Made by a program: the position numbers and the translations under genes | Notes under the pieces: generated by a model | Seen by the model: the letters and a program-made list of their open reading frames with translations, nothing else | Told to the model about the DNA's origin: nothing | The model's database searches: none | Part shown: positions 23,636 to 34,960 of the stretch, piece by piece | How the letters are laid out: every line of letters begins with the position of its first letter | Numbering within the stretch: position 1 is the first letter of the stretch | Origin: Cordilura impudica | Lineage: Eukaryota; Arthropoda; Insecta; Diptera; Scathophagidae | Direction of reading: 5' to 3' | Length of the DNA stretch: 64,000 bases | Assembly: GCA_963682025.1 (NCBI GenBank) | Contig: OY821517.1 | Coordinates: 97,199,946-97,263,945, forward strand

Positions 23636-24986
23636 TCTATACTAATATAATAAAGAGGTAATGTGTGTTTGTTTGTTTGTTTGTTTGTAGAGGGTAATCT
23701 CCGTAACTACTCAGCTGTTCTTCCTGAAATTTTCACAGAGTCTTACTGTGGATATGGGAAGTGCTATGGGCTATAATTTTTTAAATATTTTTAGTGGGCA
23801 CCTACACAAAGGAAATTTTTAATATCATATACATATATTGAGTATTATGATAGGGAGAGCTTTGCAAATTTGTGTGAGGCCACCTATTGTTAATATTAGT
23901 AGCTACGCCGGAAATGGGCAAGATCGGATAAGTGGGCGTGGTAGCAACCATACAAGTAATAATTCAATATTATATATCTCGAGTACTCTGATAGAGAGAG
24001 CTTTTCAAATTTGTCCGATGTCACCTATTATTAATGTGAGTAGTCGGACAAAAAATGGGCAGTATCGGACCAATAGGCGCGGCACCTACCATACAAATTA
24101 AATATAAATAGTGAGAGTCTTGGGACTTTGTGTAAGCCCATAAGTTATGCATGCGATTAGTTCGACAAAAATGGGCGTGATCGGAGAAGTGGGCGTGGCA
24201 CTGCCCGCACATAGTAAATATTTTATATCATATAACTGGTGTACTAAAAAAGGGAAGCTTTGACACTTTGCACGACACCATCAGATCTTAGTATGTGTAG
24301 TCGGACAAAAAATTGGCGCGTTCACACCAATCGGCGTGGCACTCCCCATGCAAAGTAACTATTTAATGTCATATATCTGGAGTACTGTACAAGAGAGGGC
24401 TTTGTGACTTTGCATGAGGTTCTTTGTATGATCTGTCGAACAAAAAAATGGGCGTAATCGTAGCAGTGGGCGTAGCACCGCCCATGCAAAGTAGCTTTCT
24501 AATATCATATAACTGGTGTTCTATAAAAGGAAAAGACTCGACATTTTGCACGAGTCCATCAGATATTAATGTGAGTAGTCCAATAAAAATTTGGCGGGGT
24601 GGGATTAGTGGGCGTGCCACCTCCTATGTAAAAAATATGAAGCACTACGAAAGAGACAGTCTTTTGACAAGTTCATTAGTTATCAATGTGATTTGTCATG
24701 GAATATATACCGCCAAAATCAAAAATCGCCAAACCCAAAAATCGCGAAAAATAAAAATCGCCCAAAAACAAAAATCTTCAAAATCAAAAATGGGCAAAAT
24801 CAAAAATCGCTAAAAAGAAAAATTGCCAAATGATATTCTAAGTTCAAGGCCAATAGTTAAGTGTTGCCAGATCTAATATGGATAATCCATCTTCTTCTCA
24901 TGGGCAGCTGCATGTACCTTGCTCCAGGGTAGGAACGTCGAAAAATCAGATAATTGTTGTACCGACGTACACTGGGTTACATCTAG
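23636..24986 (+). mobile_element. Helitron family B, copy 1 (non-autonomous, 1351 bp)
   Basis: It starts TCTATACTAATATAATAAAG and a (TTTG)n tract, and ends GGGTTACATCTAG preceded by a TGTACCGACGTACA hairpin. Internally there are five or six diverged units of about 140 bp with GGGCGTGGCA-type and GACAAAAAATGGGC words, then a block of AAAATCGCC-like short repeats (24715-24820). No Rep or helicase coding. The unit text matches the copies at 52073 and 59699. Confidence 0.87.
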
Positions 24987-25680
24987 TGTGAAGTAAAGCA
25001 TAAACTGAATGTAATTGCATTCGATTTATAATTCTGGATTTTAAAAAGTTTATGTCGCTAAAAACCCCTTCCAATTTCAGCGTTTGAATAAGGGGCAACA
25101 GAAGTTAAATAGCAGACGTTTTAGCTGTTTTTTTTTATTACAATGTGTAAACTGTATATACCAGCATTCAAAAGTAAAAGTCAAACTTAAGGTTTTTGCA
25201 CGGTAAAATAGTTTTTTAATAAAAATATTTTTTTTTTGTTGGGAAACTAAAGATTTGGTGTTACTGGGAACAGTGCTTGAGGCACTGAGTTGACAACCCT
25301 GGAGTTAATAACCGAATTTTGAGTTGATGGCAGTGTTATCGTTTTGAGACTAAAGTTGCAATTTGCCACCTTTTTAGCAGCCTGTGACTTTTTGACCACA
25401 TTTTCCAACTCGTCAAATTTTGCCACTTTTTCTAACTTTCTGCTACCTTTTCCCCTCTTTTTTTTAAATGAAGGTGGTAACCTCATATTTTGTCATATCT
25501 GGAAGTACACGAACTTCATATTCCTTTATGATACAAGAAAAAAAAAATACTTGGCGTCGGTACTAAAGAGGTAAAAGTCAGTAGGTTAACAAAAAAAAGT
25601 GTATACTTTTATTTTAAATCCAAAACGACAAACAGAAATTTTGAAGTACTTTTAGTACCTTAAGTCCTAATTAGTCTTGA
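24987..25680. other. Unassigned stretch with a lysine-rich ORF
   Basis: A 79-codon - strand frame (25247-25486) begins MRLPPSFKKKRGKGSRKLEK and is basic in its first half. No family is recognised, and the T- and C-rich complement makes chance likely. Confidence 0.4.
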
Positions 25681-25689
25681 GCGGTAGAG

Positions 25690-26940
25690 GTAGTATTACC
25701 AAAATAATTTCCATGCAAAAGAACAACAGTGACCTTCGACCAATTGCCATCATACCATAATGGAAAATCTCATGCATGATGAAAAATCTTATGCAATGAC
25801 AAATTAATGCATATTTAGAAGAGCGCAATCTTCTAACAGAAAAACAGTCTGGCTTTAGACGGGGAAGAAGCTGCATCACGGTGTTGATCGATGTGCTCGA
25901 AGAGCTTAGGTCCTTGTGCTGTTGGAACATAGTAAAGCTTTTGATATAGTTGACCACTCCATTTTGCAGACCAAACTCCAGAAGCTTTTTAACTTTTCTG
26001 ATCTCACTGTTTTTTTATACCGAAAACTAGTTGATGGTTTGATTTCCAATCTTGTTGGTGTTCATAAAGGGGTTCCACAAGGGTCCATTCTTGGCCCATT
26101 ACTTTTTTGTATGTACATTAATTATCTTCCTGATTCTCTAAGTCTCTGCGATATTCAAATGTATGCAGATGATGTACAATTGTACAGAAGCTCTAAAGTT
26201 GAAAATGTACGTTATTGTATTGACTGCTTTAAATTCAGAAACGGGCAAATCTAAATGGTCAATAAATATTAAGAAAAGTCTTGAAAATACAGACCTTTTA
26301 CAAATATACAACAATATTATCGATTTTGTTCCATCATCATAAAATCTACCAACAAAATTCAATGCCAAAATTTCATGGAAAAACCATATTAATCTTTCGG
26401 CTGAAAAGTTCATGGTATGCTGAAAAACCTGTGCGCTGTTAAAGCATCAACGCCTCTTTATATACGGATGCTCCTGGCTAAATCATACTGAAGTCCTGTT
26501 TTATTGTATGCGTGTGAAATATTTGCAGACTATTGATTATAATCGACTTGTTGTCACGTATAACAGCATAGCCAGTTATTTATTTAATCGTTTTCATATC
26601 AGTTGGATAAAATGTGTTTTAAAGATATATTAAAGTATAAATATCTTTCGATGATGCATAAACTAATATATTTAAAGGAACCTTAATAACTTTATAGGAG
26701 AATTACTTTTGCAAATCTCCTCGTGGAAAAAACATGATATCACAAAAATATAAATCCCTTTTATCTACGTGACCATTTTTCTATTATACAATCGGTCTTT
26801 GCAACAAGCTACCATCATATACTCAATTATTTAGCACCGCATTATGGTTTCAAAAGGAACTTTTAAATTTGTTTCAAATATATTAACCATACTCCCACCT
26901 TGAAAAAGACTTCCTAATCCTACCCTTGTGTAGTTTTCTA
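25690..26940 (+). pseudogene. LINE reverse transcriptase relic 2 (jockey-like non-LTR)
   Basis: Motifs in order: RPIAII near 25740, EERNLLTEKQSGFRRGRSCI near 25830, LLEHSKAFDIVDHSIL at the start of an open stretch (25916-26254), VHKGVPQGSILGPLLFCMYI, and MYADDVQLYRSS with the catalytic YADD box intact. After 26254 the sense continues in other frames with STPLYIRMLLAKSY and ANSPRGKN-type blocks shared with the relic at 14408. The relic is 5'-truncated and has at least three frame breaks. This copy kept the catalytic DD that the other lost. Confidence 0.9.
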
Positions 26941-28674
26941 CTTCTTGTATTTTTTTTTATACGAAAATAGGTTTATTTTGTAAACAAAAATTATTTTATT
27001 TAAAGAAAAATCAGTTTTACGTATGTCTTTACGTATAAAGTTTTGAATTACATATAGTTCTACAAGCTTTCTAGACAGGAAACGCAATCAATTTGGTTTT
27101 GATGAGCCTTGCAAAGGTTTTTTTAACAAAGACAGCAAGCTAACTCATGGTTATAAATTGCTTTCTCGTTCTCTTCTTGCACATAAAATATCCAACTGCC
27201 TATTTTTTCAATAATGGAACGCATGAAGCAGAGTTTAGTTCAGGTATATTCCACCACACAGAAGTTGCTCATATACCTCGTTGTCTCTGCGCCATGTACG
27301 CAGTGGTGGGATTCAGCCGGTTCGCACCGGTTTAAAAAAAAAAAAAGTAAACAATCGAATACGAAATTCAAAAAATTTACCCAAGTATGCTTTGAATTTA
27401 TGGTTTTAAAAAGTTTTCGTGAGTGTGGTCATAAAATTTGTTTTATTATATTACCAATAAATCTTTAAAATTGCAAGTATATATTAATAAATAGTTATTG
27501 CTAATTTAATTTTATGAGAAAGCAGTTGACGTTAAATTTATGTTAAATTGTGTTAGTTTTATTTAATTATATGTTAAATTTCTCAGTATTATTTTAGCCA
27601 TCATGAAGCGCGGTGGACAACAAGTTTTGTCTGATTTTTTTCTAAAGAAGGTGAAGCCTGGTCAAGATATGACGCCAATAACAAACGGGGAATTAAGTAA
27701 TATTATACAAATGTAGAAGCAGAATCGCCATATTCAGCTAATACTGTACAAATCAGTGATCAAATAAATAGTAGAAGTAGAATCTAATACTGTGCAAATC
27801 AATGACGAAGTAAAACACAATCTCCCAGATTGCTGGATGCCCTTGCAATTTCAAGATTTTCAGAAGAAATATGATGGCTTATTAGTTCGAAATAAAAAAT
27901 TGGTTTGTAATTATTGCGCGCAAATAGATTCAATAAAAGCGAAGGGAATTCATGCATCAGTTGAATGGAAAAGCTTCAATATTGAAGCATCTGGAAAAAA
28001 TAAAACCATTCAACAAGCATCTCTCCAATAGAAAATGAATGAACACTTTTCATCTAAGGCTCACCAAGTTAGTGTACAGCAGTTAAAAGATCGTTCACAA
28101 GACGTAATTTTGTAATGTTTCGATAAAGATAATTAAAAATACGTCGATTCTGCATGCAAAATCTTTAATACTGTTTACAGTATAGCAAAAAATGCAGACC
28201 ATTTTCTGATATTCAAAATGAGATTGAACTACAAGTTAAAAATGGATTGAGCATGGGAGTGGGACTCCATTCCCGCAAAACTGCTGTTAAAATTGCATCA
28301 GAAATAAAAAAAGAAATATTTTGGAAAATAAACGCAAAGGATTTGATAATTTGCATCATAATCGATGAAGCCTCGACTATATCTAGTAAATCTGTACTAA
28401 TAACACTGTCCAACAAATTAAGACTTTTTGAATGGAACAGAATAGCGACCCCATAATTCTGAAAGGGTATGTTGAGTAGATAATTTTTGTAGAACAAACT
28501 TATGGTCCAGCACGTCTGAGTATGTTTTTACAGTGGGTCAAAGTTTTCATTTTTTGGTCGAAGGGAGCATTATACTTTATGAAAAAAATGCTGTAAGTTA
28601 ATGTCTGAGAGAATTCTTGTGGTCAGAGTTGTATTGTGGAATTGTATGAGGATTATTTTTGTGGAAGATCTTAA

Positions 28675-30130
28675 CCCTCTAACTGGTCTCTTTATGGGTG
28701 AATTTGACCCTGCTGCATAAAGTCAAATGCTGTCTTTTGCATATCTGACAGATGACCATAAAATTCTTCATCTTGTAATAATTTTCTTATATCGGGTCCA
28801 ACGAGCATTCCTAGAAAAGGTAATTTACATTGAATGAAATAAATTATTTCTTAAAACCGTATGTTACCTTCTTTTAATTTTGCTGCAGATAATCTGGGGA
28901 AAATTGTATGAATGCGTTTGAAAGCATTTCCTTGTGTAGTTAAGCTTTTAATAAAATTTTTCACCACGCCCAACTTAATATGCAGCGGTGGAAGTATGAC
29001 CTTATCTTTTGGGACAAGGGATTCATGGATTACATTTAAGTCACCAATAATATTTTCTTTACGTTCTTCGAAATATTTAATATGATAATGGCTGCTGGTA
29101 GCACGTGAATCCCATTTACAAAGAAAACACATATATCCTGTTTTTCAATCTGGAACATAATATTTCAGCTTTCTCTTTTGTTAGTCCTAAATCTCTTACA
29201 AGATCTTCAAAATAAGCTTGGTCTACCAAATTAGGACATATGTTTAAACCATCAAGAGGCAAGTAACTTACATCTGATATGTTTTCAACCGCCGCTGTTA
29301 TTTCTGTATTGGCGACAGTCATATTGGCCGAAAATGTATGTGTAGGCGGTTGAGGCACCGGAACACCTTCACAGCGCACTTCTGGTAAAATGACATTATT
29401 TGTTGCTTCTACCAAATTTGTAATTTACGCAGAAATAGCATGTATCTGATTTGTGATCTTCAGGTTCAATCCATGTAATAGGCGCAGAAAATGGCAGCGC
29501 CTTAGTACCGCCTTTGTATCAGGTCAAAAGACCACTTTCGCAAGTAGTACATACGGTTTTTGGTATCCAAGCTTCAGATAAAAATCGTATTCCAAAGAAA
29601 AGAAAATATGGTTCTTCAATTGTAGGCAATATCTTTCTTCTGCTTTGACGGTGCGTAAAATGTCCACAAATAAAACAAAACCAATCTCTTAATTTGCAAA
29701 CAGAATCCGCCATGCTTATTTAAGCTTTAATTTTTCTTTTTTTATATTAATTTTAGTAAAAATCACACCCGATATGTACTGCTTAGTAGCTCAATTATGC
29801 TTGAATTTTTTCCATTAATTTTTATTATTAATTTTAAAAAATATCACACCCGATTTGTAAGTCACAGCTGACTAGACGCGAGAACTCAGTGTTTGGCCCG
29901 GCCGAACTTGACGCCGTTTTTACCTGTTTTGTATATGTTGGTGTATAATTTTACTAATTAAGCATAAAGAGCTTTATTTACAACAATGGTGTCTTTGCTG
30001 ACCCCCACTGAAATTTTTCGGCAAACATTTTCGTAGAATATTTTAATCCTTAAATGTACTTTTTTAAAGGATATTTTTTGATTTTCTCGAAAAAGGGTCA
30101 AATTGACCCATAAAGAGACCAGTTAGAGGG
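28675..30130 (-). mobile_element. TTAA-class element (1456 bp) carrying a non-transposase-like gene
   Basis: Inserted at the TTAA in the exact centre of the palindromic MITE. Left flank TTAA (28671-28674); right flank CTAA (30131-30134, one change). The terminal inverted repeat is about 39 bp, starting CCCTCTAACTGGTCTCTTTA and including a GGGTCAATTTGACCC palindrome, with one mismatch. TTAA with CCC ends is piggyBac-like, and the GGTCAATTTGACC text recurs near the right end of the 8027-13200 piggyBac. However, the gene inside (28851-29713) is not a recognisable piggyBac transposase. Confidence 0.85.
28851..29713 (-). pseudogene. Transposon-associated protein of unknown function, internally deleted
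   Basis: Starts at 29713, MADSVCKLRDWFCFICGHFT. It continues after a stop as GGTKALPFSAPITWIEPEDH with a CYFC pair, then EVRCEGVPVPQPPTHTF, a part ending YFEDLVRDLGLTKEKAEILC SRLK, and finally CFLCKWDSRATSSHYH with LPPLHIKLGVVKNFIKSLTT and IFPRLSAAKLKEG (ends 28851). I recognise this as a protein type that recurs in multi-copy form in cnidarian, aphid and other animal genomes and is usually annotated as uncharacterised. From memory of the type, a long central part is expected between SRLK and CFLC and is missing here. Cysteine pairs suggest zinc binding. Function unknown; its position inside a TTAA element suggests it is a transposition gene or a passenger. Frame breaks lie near 29519, 29410 and 29125. 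Confidence 0.6.
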
Positions 30131-31445
30131 CTAAGATCTTCCACAAAAATAATCCTCATACAATTCCATAATACAACACTGACCATAAGAATTCTCTCAG
30201 ACATTAACTTACAGCATTTTTTTCATAAAGTATAATGCTCCCTTCGACCAAAAAATGAAAACTTTGACCAATTGTAAAAAAATACTCAGACGTGCTGGAC
30301 CATAAGTTTGTTCTACAAAAATGATCTATTCAACATACCCTTTCAGAATTACAGGGTCGCTATTCTGTTCCAAAAATGCTGTTGGACAGTGTAATTTATT
30401 TAAAAGTTGAAGCTTCTGATGTGCCACCAACAATATTTCTAGATTTAGTTGAATTGGAAGCACAAGATGCTGAAACCATATACACGACCATGTTACAGAG
30501 TATATATAAAGTTGGATTCGATATAAATTATTTGAAATCAAATTTGATTGCATTTTGTTCTGATGGTGCAAGTGTAATGCTTGGTCGTAAATCAGGTGTC
30601 AGCTCAATACTTTCAAAAGATTTCCCTGGCACAATTATTTGGCATTGCTTAAGCCATCGTCTGCAATTGGTTTTAGATGATTCTATTGACACAATAAAAC
30701 AAATAAATCATTTCAAGATATTTATTGATAATATATACGTGATTTTTTATAAATCAAATAAAAATCAGTTAGAACTTAAGAATATTTCTGAAGAACTTGG
30801 GCTAGAAATTATAAAGATTAGCAGAGTTTTAGGACCTAGATGGGCCGCTTGCAGCTTAGGAGCAACAGTTGCTGTATGGAGCGGTTATCCAATGGATGAT
30901 GATGACCATTTATTGGCAACAAAAAGTACGAAAAATGATACCAATAAACTTTTTGAAGTTATTAGCGTTCTCGAGCATGATTCTTGGTATATCGATGAGA
31001 TTGTGGTTCCATGGATAGCCGCAGAAGAGAAATAAATCGGATTCATAGATATTTTTAAATACAACATCGACGTAAATGACTTCCGTGACTTTTTGGAAAA
31101 TGTTGTAAGCAATCCCGAAATTTTTGTCATTCCAAAATCAATACAAAGAGCAAAAACCATTATCAATACTGTAGCGATTAGTTCTGCGGAAGCAGTAAGA
31201 GGGTTTTCTAGAATGAATCTAATATATTCCGAAAAAAGAAACCGTTTAATTGTTCAAAATGTTGCTAATCCCATGGTAATAAATTTAATTGGTCTTCCTT
31301 TGGATATATGGAACCCTGAACGATTTGTTAAAACGTGGTTGAGGAAGAATCACTCTGCAGATGACAACAGAGTAAAAAAACCTGCACCAATAAACTATAA
31401 TGATAATCAAATTGCAATTTGGAAATATTTGAAATAATTTTAAGC

Positions 31446-31449
31446 ACTT

Positions 31450-31478
<29 letters not shown>
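31446..31478. repeat. (TA)n microsatellite
   Basis: Alternating T and A just after the hAT transposase stop, within the hAT 3' part. Confidence 0.85.
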
Positions 31479-31480
<2 letters not shown>

Positions 31481-33029
31481 TAACTATCCTGTTTCTATTA
31501 CCTTTTTTTAACTGTTTTAATTTAAAATAATATATGAAATTAAACAATGAATTGAAATAAAATCGATAACAAATTTTTGATTTTTTTTTTACGGCCGAAC
31601 CGGTTCTCAATTGTTTTCCGGATGCGAACCGGTTGTTAAATATTTTTAATCCCACCACTGCATGTACGGTTGGGGAATATCAAGTCCCAGATCACGCAAA
31701 AACAAACGATGCTTTGCATGTTTTTGTTTTTCTGTTTTTCTAATTAGGGTTAATTCTAAAAGTATATGAAAGTATTGCATTATGTTCAATAAATAGTTGC
31801 ATTTAAGGCTGATATATCAAACATGTTACTCAGTACAACCATTGGATGGCCACCAATTGGTTCTTCGTTTACAGCTTTATCCAGAAATTATTTTGTCAAC
31901 TGTGTCAACTTCACCTAAGTTCGGTTGTAATACGATATTATTTCTGGTAGCTTCTTTCCACCAGTCTCGACATCTGGCGGGTTGTGAAGAGTACTCTGTG
32001 CATTTAATTTCTTTTTCCAATCTAAGAAATAATTGTAGTATCTTTGGTAAATTCGAATCTACACTGGAAAAGTGGAGCCCGTTTTGCACTGGTGGAATCG
32101 ACCGCTTGTTCTTATGCATGGTTCTTACCATGATCAATTTGCTTTGTAGTAATTTTTGAACCAACTCATAAGACGTTAAGAAATTTTACATTGTATCATT
32201 ATGACCTTTTAGGCCTTCGACCAGATGCAATAAAACTCGTTGGCCTTAATTTTTTCTGGACAAGCATCAGCAGCTATCCAAAGGTGTGGTTGTATTTTCA
32301 AGACATAGAACGATTTTCCACATGCTAGTACCCATAATTTGAAACCATATCTCTCTAGTTTGCTTTGCCTAAATCCACAACCTCCATGGAAAACAGATAG
32401 CTGTTCGTCTGCAGTGATATAAGGGTTGAAAAGCATTATCAACATTTCAGAACACATATCCCAAGGCGACGAATTGGAGGAAATTTATTCGCAGATCTGT
32501 TTTGTCGTCGTACCGAAGGCGGGGCGAAAGTGACATCGAATAGATCGTTATTCATATATATTCAACAATATACAAATTACTTGTGAATACCAGCCAATAT
32601 CAAAACAGCTAGGTACGCACGAAGCATCGAATTCTTCATAGTTTTCATTCTTTAACCCGCCAAATGCATGCATTTTCCAAAATGATTGTGGAAAAAATAT
32701 CAAGGATTCATCCTTGATACTACTCACGCGCGATGAAGTAGTAACCGTAGTAGTAGGCCGTACTCTTAACACATAGCGGTTCGATTGCGTCCTGCTGTTT
32801 ACATAGCTGTTGCGCTCCAAAGCCTTTTGTTATTTGCGACAAACAAATGCTCAATATCAACCAAATCAGCACCAGCATCAACTTCAGCATCAAAAATCCA
32901 TAGCCTACCAATATAGAAAATATGCATACTTGTTTGGTTTCTTGTTTTCTTTTTATACTTGGCGTACAAGTTACTTTTTCCATACAAGTTTCATACACCA
33001 AGCATGCCAAATTGAATTTGTGATTTAAA

Positions 33030-34110
33030 ACTTAAAAGTAAACCATTTCGGTTCATATACATGATAAAGAAAAAGTCAAGAATAATGGGCAACCAAACTT
33101 TAACACTTTTAGAAATTTTTGAAAAAAAAAAAATAATAATGTACGGACTACGGATAAATGTTTTAACTTTATAATTTTATATGTATGTTTTTAAATTTTT
33201 ATGTTTGGACACTAAAAATTTTTTACTATTGTTATTTTTAAGTTTTATATACAAATTGTATTTTGAATTTCAGTTGACATAATATTAACTTGTAAGCTTT
33301 TACCTGCTGTTACTGTAATGTATAAAATTTTTTCTTATTGTGCTAGCTATTGATAAATGTGCATACTGTTCTTATATTTTTCTTAGGTTCAGCATTAAAA
33401 GAATAACTTCTTACAATACGTTAAATGCTTAAAGAAACCAGTCACAATTTCTGATACTTTTTAGAAGTTTATTACAACTTTACAAATATATTTCTATTAG
33501 AAAATTTATTTGTATTTATTTATGGAAATACGTAAAGATTGCAATTGCAATTTCATTCTACTAGAAATTTCTATATAAATGTCATTTTTTATTACAATAG
33601 TTTTTTAAAATGACACATATATACTGTTTTATCTGTTAAAATTTCCTTACTCAAGTGCAACTTGTACACCTAATTAATGACGACAAGCATTTTATATTTT
33701 TTTTACATTTCCACTTTAAACATGCAACAGTTTTTTGCTTAAAATTTTTAATTTTATTTTAATTTTTTTCTTTGCTAGCAAAAACACAAGTGTCATTTCC
33801 TTTGCTCATTGTTCATTACTCATACCAACCATTTAGTTCTTTGAGTTCACTATTATAAAAAATATGATGTTATTTTTGGGTAACTCTCTTTGTAACACAT
33901 ACAGAAAACTCTAATCAGACCAATATATTTTATATAACTCGAGAGAAAAAGAAAAATAGATATGGCAAAAACTACTAAAGAAAAATTGCTGTGTCTCGGC
34001 TACAATTGTAAGATTTCATAAAACACGATTGCTTTCAAGTATTAAAAAAAAAAGGATAACCCAATAAAATAAAACTAGTTAAATTTGCATTCGTTACAGA
34101 CACATCATAA
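33030..34110. other. Unassigned AT-rich stretch
   Basis: No coding motif, no terminal repeat and no dispersed repeat recognised. Confidence 0.5.
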
Positions 34111-34340
34111 TGGTATTCTTGTGGCGTCAACTAGCTACTAGTGATTTATTGGAGCAACGCTTCATAGGTCGAATCATCTCTCGAAACTCCGATATACATT
34201 AACTGCTAAGATCATGTAACTTAGCGCCGTGTGATTTCTTTCTTTGGTTTTTTTTTTAATCTCAGTCTATTTGAATAAACCACAAACAATTCCAGAGCCA
34301 ATGGCTAACATCCAACGATAGAGCCACAGTTTTGCTAATG
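34111..34340 (+). pseudogene. Possible mariner-like transposase C-terminal fragment
   Basis: In one frame it reads LEQRFIGRIISRNSDIH, a stop, then LLRSCNLAPCDFFLW, which resembles the mariner block 'WPPRSPDLxPCDFFLWG' containing the last catalytic aspartate. A following KPQTIPEPMAN-like stretch fits the next part of that family. Short, with stops. Confidence 0.5.
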
Positions 34341-34699
34341 AAGAGAGCAAGAGCTTATGTTCAGAGGCGCGGGAGCCTTATGGCTACTATTTTATTAATT
34401 ACATAATATACGATACAGTGAAATAAAAATATCATCACTCGGTCACAAAAAATTCTCTATTCACCCTTTATAAGATGAATCTGCATTCCATAAATTCGAA
34501 TACAGTAAATGAGAAATGTTGAAAGGATCTTAGATATTGTTTTGAATTTATGAAAAGTTTTCTATATGAATACCTTGGTATCTAAAATTGAATACTTAAA
34601 TTTTTTATTAAAATCACATTCAAAAACTTGAGTTTCCACAAAAGTCTTTCAGAAATACATGATGCAGTACAAGAACAACCCGATCTAACGTATAGATGA

Positions 34700-34960
34700 C
34701 AGTATTTGGTGCTGTTTCACCACAATAAAGCCTCATTTTTACGCCGACTCTTAACTAGGATGAAACATGGGTCCTCCACTCTACACCTGATACAGAGAAG
34801 GTCAAAATAGTGGACTGAAATTGAAAAATTGTATTCAAAGAAAATTTTGAGAAATAAAGAAAATTTTCGAGTACTTCTCGGACCGCCCTTCCACATCCCA
34901 ACAAAAACACCAATGAATTTGGGGAAAGATGATTCGAAGAGGTCGATAATTGACAATGTA
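34700..34960 (+). pseudogene. Possible mariner-like transposase central fragment
   Basis: Around 34745 the frames read RRLLTR followed by DETWVLHSTPDTEK, which resembles the mariner first-aspartate block ('DETWIHHYTPE'). On the + strand it lies downstream of the fragment holding the later motif, so the order is reversed and the two cannot be one simple gene. Weak call. Confidence 0.35.

Larger units (their letters stand above)
28404..30391. mobile_element. Palindromic MITE (CACTGTCCAACA ends, TAA duplication), itself split
   Basis: Ends are CACTGTCCAACA (28404) and TGTTGGACAGTG (30391), flanked by TAA on both sides (28401-28403 and 30392-30394). The two arms (28404-28674 and 30131-30391) are inverted copies with only a small fraction of mismatches, and meet at GATCTTAAGATC once the inner element is removed. 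The original was therefore an almost perfect palindrome of about 530 bp. CACTG termini and a 3-bp duplication fit the CMC/Chapaev group best, but the superfamily is not settled. No coding capacity of its own. Confidence 0.88.
27603..31436 (+). pseudogene. hAT transposase relic (ZNF862/KIAA1586-like)
   Basis: Starts MKRGGQQVLSDFFLKKVKPG. After an early stop, an open part (27792-28031) has WMPLQFQDFQKKYDGLLVRN and a zinc-finger-like CNYC. A middle part follows with IICIIIDEASTISSKSVLI (DEAST, catalytic first D region). It breaks at 28400, where another element is inserted, and resumes at 30395 with YLKVEASDVPPTIFLDLVEL, AFCSDGASVMLGRKSGV (second D region), IIWHCLSHRLQLVLDDSID and GPRWAACSLGA. 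A stop at 31033-31035 is followed in the same frame by AEAVRGFSRMNLIYSEKRNR and LDIWNPERFVKTWLRKNH, the C-terminal dimerisation domain. Removing the nested insert with one TAA copy puts SVLI directly before IYLK in frame, which is strong evidence for the nesting. Further frameshifts between 28030 and 28250 make it dead. Confidence 0.93.
27301..31660 (+). mobile_element. hAT transposon, 4360 bp, with exact 8-bp target duplication
   Basis: Ends are CAGTGGTGGGATT (27301) and AATCCCACCACTG (31660), a 13-bp terminal inverted repeat. Longer subterminal CCGGTTCGCA-type repeats lie at both sides. CATGTACG occurs directly before (27293-27300) and after (31661-31668), the 8-bp duplication expected for hAT. 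It sits within the C-terminal coding part of the piggyBac transposase relic and carries a KIAA1586/ZNF862-type transposase relic, which was in turn interrupted at 28404-30391. Confidence 0.96.
27060..32820 (-). pseudogene. piggyBac transposase relic split by a hAT element
   Basis: Read downward from about 32820. Blocks are EEFDASCVPS and a decayed N-terminal part, then SEMLIMLFNPYITADEQLSV (VDEQ-type first aspartate; V changed to A), SKLERYGFKLWVLACGKSFY, QKLLQSKLIMVRTMHKNKR and GEVDTVDKIISG. Next come CKRRTNWWPS and a chain ending KHRLFLRDLGLDIPQPYM at about 31670. There the hAT starts (its far end); on the other side, from 27292 down, the sense resumes and finishes with a cysteine-rich tail (ACCLC, CKAH, CVSC) and a stop at 27060-27062. 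A C-terminal cysteine-rich domain is standard for piggyBac transposases. Frames shift several times. The TTAA ends of this element were not found. Confidence 0.88.

Noticed and set aside
24715..24820. AAAATCGCC short repeats as a regulatory array
   Set aside because: They form part of the Helitron B body, and a related block recurs in copy 3 (60330-60430), so they belong to the element.
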